Source: an uncultured Clostridia bacterium
GTDB lineage: Bacteria > Bacillota_A > Clostridia > Oscillospirales > Ruminococcaceae
Direction of reading: 5' to 3'
DNA length: 8,497 nucleotides
Assembly: GCA_947169455.1 (NCBI GenBank)
Contig: CAMVPV010000040.1
Span: 1 to 8,497, forward strand
Positions 6,379 to 8,497 of this stretch are shown in pieces. Numbering within the stretch: position 1 is the first letter of the stretch; every line of letters starts with the position of its first letter. Both the position numbers and the translations under genes were made by a program. Below the pieces are notes generated by a model that did not search any database, was not told the DNA's origin, and saw nothing but the letters and a program-made list of their open reading frames with translations.

Positions 6379-7154
6379 TGAAAAGGATATCTCTTCCGGG
6401 GATAGATCTGAGCGATGATGAGAGGTTTTTCCTTTCGCATACAGAGGATATGCTGCATATATGCGAACGCGACAGGCGCCCTGTATATTCAGCATTTCTT
6501 GATGAGCGACAGGCTATGCTCGCAGAAATGTTCCTCGATTCGATCTGCTGCCGCGAAAGGATCTTTTTCGGGGGATATGAAGATGCTGTGAGAAAACAGC
6601 TTTGTATCTACGGAGAACACGGCGTTCCCGACGCTGCGGATTTTCCTTTGACCGCCGTTTCCTACAGATACCGCGTGAAGGATACCCTGCGCCATTCTGA
6701 TTTTCTCGGCGCATTGATGTCGCTCGGTCTGAAACGGAATACCGTTGGGGATATAATCCCTTCAGAGGGTGAAGCTCTCGTTTTCGTATGCAATGCAGTG
6801 CTTGACGATGCACTTTCACTGCAAAAGATCGGGAGAACGGGCGTCAGCGCTTCGGTCGCGGAGGTGCTTCCCGAGATCTCATCACGCGGCGGAGATGAGT
6901 TCAGGGCGTGGCTGAGTTCGCTGCGGCTTGACTGTGCACTCGCAGCTGCCGCTGGTATGAGCAGGGACAAGGCGTCTGCTTTCATAAAGTCAGAGGGTGC
7001 CGTTCTCAACTGCCGCAAGGTTTTTTCTCCGTCCTGTGCTGTTTCCGAGGGAGATGTGTTTTCTGCCCGCGGAAAGGGAAAATTCAGTATATCGGCAGTC
7101 GGAGGAAGGTCAAAAAAAGACAGGATCCTTGTCTCCTTCGTTAAATATCGGTAA
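6378..7154 (+). CDS. ylmH: S4-domain RNA-binding protein YlmH
   Basis: YlmH-family proteins bind the large ribosomal subunit; in Bacillus subtilis YlmH has been linked to ribosome-associated quality control of stalled 50S-peptidyl-tRNA complexes. The 258-residue product is of normal length. Visible blocks: GGYEDAVRKQ (65-74), corresponding to the family GGYExAERKR with two changes, HSDFLGALMSLGLKR (106-120) followed by GDI, and a C-terminal S4 domain (about 181-245) with LRLDCAL, SRDKASAFIKSEGAVLN and GDVFSARGKGKF. It overlaps sepF by one base and is followed by a terminator-like hairpin. The gene ylmG, which stands between sepF and ylmH in B. subtilis, is missing. Assignment is secure; the exact cellular job in this organism is inferred from the family. 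Confidence 0.93.
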   Translation: MKRISLPGIDLSDDERFFLSHTEDMLHICERDRRPVYSAFLDERQAMLAEMFLDSICCRERIFFGGYEDAVRKQLCIYGEHGVPDAADFPLTAVSYRYRVKDTLRHSDFLGALMSLGLKRNTVGDIIPSEGEALVFVCNAVLDDALSLQKIGRTGVSASVAEVLPEISSRGGDEFRAWLSSLRLDCALAAAAGMSRDKASAFIKSEGAVLNCRKVFSPSCAVSEGDVFSARGKGKFSISAVGGRSKKDRILVSFVKYR

Positions 7155-7177
7155 AAAAGCAGGCGTGTTTGCTTTTT
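7154..7177. terminator. Probable Rho-independent terminator after ylmH
   Basis: AAAAAGCA (7154-7161) pairs with TGCTTTTT (7170-7177), 8 bp, and two G-U pairs can extend it inward. The sequence beyond is T-rich (ATG, then TATTTTTTATTTTTATA to 7197). The A-flanked left arm makes it potentially bidirectional. The stem is AT-rich apart from two GC pairs, so termination may be partial, allowing readthrough into divIVA. Confidence 0.6.
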
Positions 7178-7215
7178 ATGTATTTTTTATTTTTATATAA
7201 AGTGAGGATAAGCCG

Positions 7216-7743
7216 ATGATCAGTGCAATGGATATTGACAACAAAAGATTTGAACAGGCAAAACCCGGTTACAGACCGGATGAGGTCGATTCGTTCCTTC
7301 GTGAGATATCTTCTTCTTTCAAGGCTCTCCAGAAGGAAAAGGAGGAGACCGAAAAGAAGATGAATGTTCTCGTTGAGGCTGTCAAGAAGTACAAGCAGGA
7401 AGAGGAAGACCTCAAGAATGCTATGATTATGGCACAGAGACAGTCGCGCGAGATAATTGCCGAGGCACAGCAGAAGGCGGAGCAGATCATTGCTGACGCA
7501 AATGTTAAGAGCGATGAGATAGCTGCATCTGTCGGAGACCGCCTCGAAAAGAATCAGGCTGCTTTTACAGATCTCAAGCGAGAGGTTGCCGATTTCAGGA
7601 CAAATCTTCTCAATATGTACAGGGAGCATCTTAACCTTATCAACGATATTCCCGAGTTTGACGAAGATGATGAGGAAGAGGAAGACGGATTTGCCGAGGA
7701 GAACGGCGAACCCGTATCTCTTATCAAAGAGACAGCGGAATAA
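7216..7743 (+). CDS. divIVA: Cell division/polarity protein DivIVA
   Basis: DivIVA is a coiled-coil protein that gathers at negatively curved membrane (division septum, poles) and recruits partners. The 175-residue product starts with the conserved N-terminal domain: MDIDNKRFEQAKPGYRPDEVDSFL, in which the GYxxDEVDxFL core (18-28) is diagnostic. It continues as heptad-rich coiled coil (about 30-145) with many Lys, Glu and Gln, then ends in an acidic tail (about 149-165, DEDDEEEED). TGAGGAT ends 7 nt before ATG 7216; an internal ATG at 7228 is also in frame but less well placed. It is separated from ylmH by a terminator-like hairpin, yet keeps the ancestral order sepF-ylmH-divIVA-ileS. A GpsB-like paralogue is the main alternative; the length and context favour DivIVA. 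Confidence 0.93.
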   Translation: MISAMDIDNKRFEQAKPGYRPDEVDSFLREISSSFKALQKEKEETEKKMNVLVEAVKKYKQEEEDLKNAMIMAQRQSREIIAEAQQKAEQIIADANVKSDEIAASVGDRLEKNQAAFTDLKREVADFRTNLLNMYREHLNLINDIPEFDEDDEEEEDGFAEENGEPVSLIKETAE

Positions 7744-7755
7744 TTGCATAACAGG

Positions 7756-7821
7756 ACCGGAATAACGCAGTTCATACCGTGCCGTGCGGAGATCGCGCGG
7801 CATGGGTGGGCCTTTTCCGGT
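7756..7821 (+). other. Structured leader between divIVA and ileS
   Basis: Two nested helices can be drawn. The outer one pairs ACCGGAA (7756-7762) with TTCCGGT (7815-7821). The inner one pairs 7777-7788 with 7794-7805 over 12 bp, GC-rich, with two G-U pairs and a 5-nt GAGAT loop. GGGTGGGCC (7804-7812) and TTTT (7813-7816) follow the inner helix, and TTAATTTTGATTT follows the outer one. It may be a terminator for divIVA with partial readthrough, or a regulatory leader of ileS. A canonical T-box is not present. Confidence 0.5.
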
Positions 7822-7848
7822 TAATTTTGATTTAAGGAGAATGGAAAA

Positions 7849-8497
7849 ATGCCTCAGGATTACAATGCGACCCTTAATCTGCCGCAGACAGAATTTTCGA
7901 TGAGGGGAAATCTTCCCAAGAAAGAACCCGGAATGATCGAGGACTGGGAAAATAAGAGAATGTACTACAAAATGGTGGAGAACAACGAGGGCAAGCCGCT
8001 TTACGTACTCCACGACGGTCCTCCGTATGCGAACGGCGATATCCACATGGGAACGGCACTCAACAAGGTGCTCAAGGATATCATTGTAAAGTACAAGAAC
8101 ATGAACGGATACAAGTCTCCGTATATCCCCGGTTGGGATACTCACGGACTTCCGATAGAGCTCAAGGCGATGAAGAAGATAGGCGTGGAGAATGGCGCTA
8201 TACCTCCGATAGAGCTCAGAAAGCACTGCCGTGATTTTGCTATGTCATACGTCGATCAGCAGAGGAAAGAGTTCAAGCGCCTCGGTGTATGGGGCGATTT
8301 CGACGATCCGTACCTCACCCTGAAGCCCGAATTTGAAGCAAAGCAGATAGAAATATTCGGTGAAATGGCAAAGAAAGGCTACATCTACAAGGGCATGAAG
8401 CCGGTTTACTGGTGCCCCTGCTGCCAGACCGCTCTTGCGGAAGCGGAGATCGAGTATTCGGACGATCCTTGCGTTTCCATTTTCGTAAAATTCCGCG
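7849..8497 (+). CDS. ileS: Isoleucine-tRNA ligase IleS (3' partial)
   Basis: IleS charges tRNA-Ile with isoleucine in the cytoplasm and edits valine. Only the first 216 codons are in the window and the frame is open at the right edge. Family marks: [11 protein letters not shown] (55-65) leading into the class I ATP-binding signature, here HMGT (66-69) instead of HIGH, then [25 protein letters not shown] (94-104), and [17 protein letters not shown] (187-203), which introduces the insert leading to the editing domain. The KMSKS loop and anticodon-binding domain would lie outside the window. AAGGAGA (7834-7840) precedes ATG 7849 by 8 nt. The gene follows divIVA across a structured 105-nt gap, the usual place for ileS in Bacillota. 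Confidence 0.96.
   Translation, partial: MPQDYNATLNLPQTEFSMRGNLPKKEPGMIEDWENKRMYYKMVENNEGKPLYVLHDGPPYANGDIHMGTALNKVLKDIIVKYKNMNGYKSPYIPGWDTHGLPIELKAMKKIGVENGAIPPIELRKHCRDFAMSYVDQQRKEFKRLGVWGDFDDPYLTLKPEFEAKQIEIFGEMAKKGYIYKGMKPVYWCPCCQTALAEAEIEYSDDPCVSIFVKFR

Noticed and set aside
7169..7201. Promoter for divIVA (TTGCTT with TATATA/TATAAA)
   Set aside because: Spacing is 19-21 bp, the -35 box falls in the terminator stem, and the start would fall on the ribosome binding site.
7744..7848. Canonical T-box riboswitch for ileS
   Set aside because: The gap is only 105 nt, there is no Stem I with a specifier internal loop, and only GGGTGG of the T-box consensus is present. It is kept as a question in the findings, not called as a riboswitch.
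7141..8226. Long open frame of 361 codons on the - strand
   Set aside because: It lies opposite divIVA and the start of ileS, both clearly real by conserved motifs. Its product has no recognisable domain and is a composition effect of the coding strand.

Overview
This looks like chromosome from a Gram-positive clostridial bacterium, most likely a Ruminococcus-like member of the Oscillospiraceae. That placement is inferred. It rests on the Bacillota-type cluster of division genes (sepF, ylmH, divIVA, then ileS), the miaA-hfq pair, purine-rich ribosome binding sites and the protein styles. No rRNA, tRNA, CRISPR array, insertion sequence or phage gene was found. All genes are on the + strand.

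Region 1 (1-2408) holds three genes of unknown function. The first is the 3' part of an acidic protein with seven 13-residue repeats and a C-terminal SHOCT-like domain. The second is a soluble helical protein with an acidic tail. The third is an exported protein anchored by a C-terminal membrane helix. A hairpin with no U-run lies between genes 1 and 2, and a convincing Rho-independent terminator follows gene 3.

Region 2 (2417-3756) holds miaA (tRNA A37 dimethylallyltransferase, TTG start) and hfq (RNA chaperone). A good extended -10 promoter sits in the last codons of miaA, so hfq probably has its own transcript with a leader of about 115 nt containing several short dyads and repeats.

Region 3 (3760-7177) runs on from hfq after 3 nt: a HlyD/adaptor-like membrane protein with a long acidic tail, the PLP-homeostasis protein YggS/YlmE, the FtsZ-membrane tether SepF, and the S4 RNA-binding protein YlmH. 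Spacing is tight throughout and sepF/ylmH overlap. A hairpin with T-rich flank follows ylmH. Compared with the Bacillus subtilis order ylmD-ylmE-sepF-ylmG-ylmH-divIVA-ileS, ylmD and ylmG are absent here and the HlyD-like gene sits where ylmD would be.

Region 4 (7204-8497) holds divIVA, a short strongly structured intergenic leader, and the first 216 codons of ileS, which runs off the window.

Most of the window is ordinary core genome. I see no clear new defence, mobile or biosynthetic system. The points most worth following are the HlyD-like protein that stays with division genes but has no transporter partner, the three-gene unknown set at the left, the promoter and leader of hfq, and the structured ileS leader.
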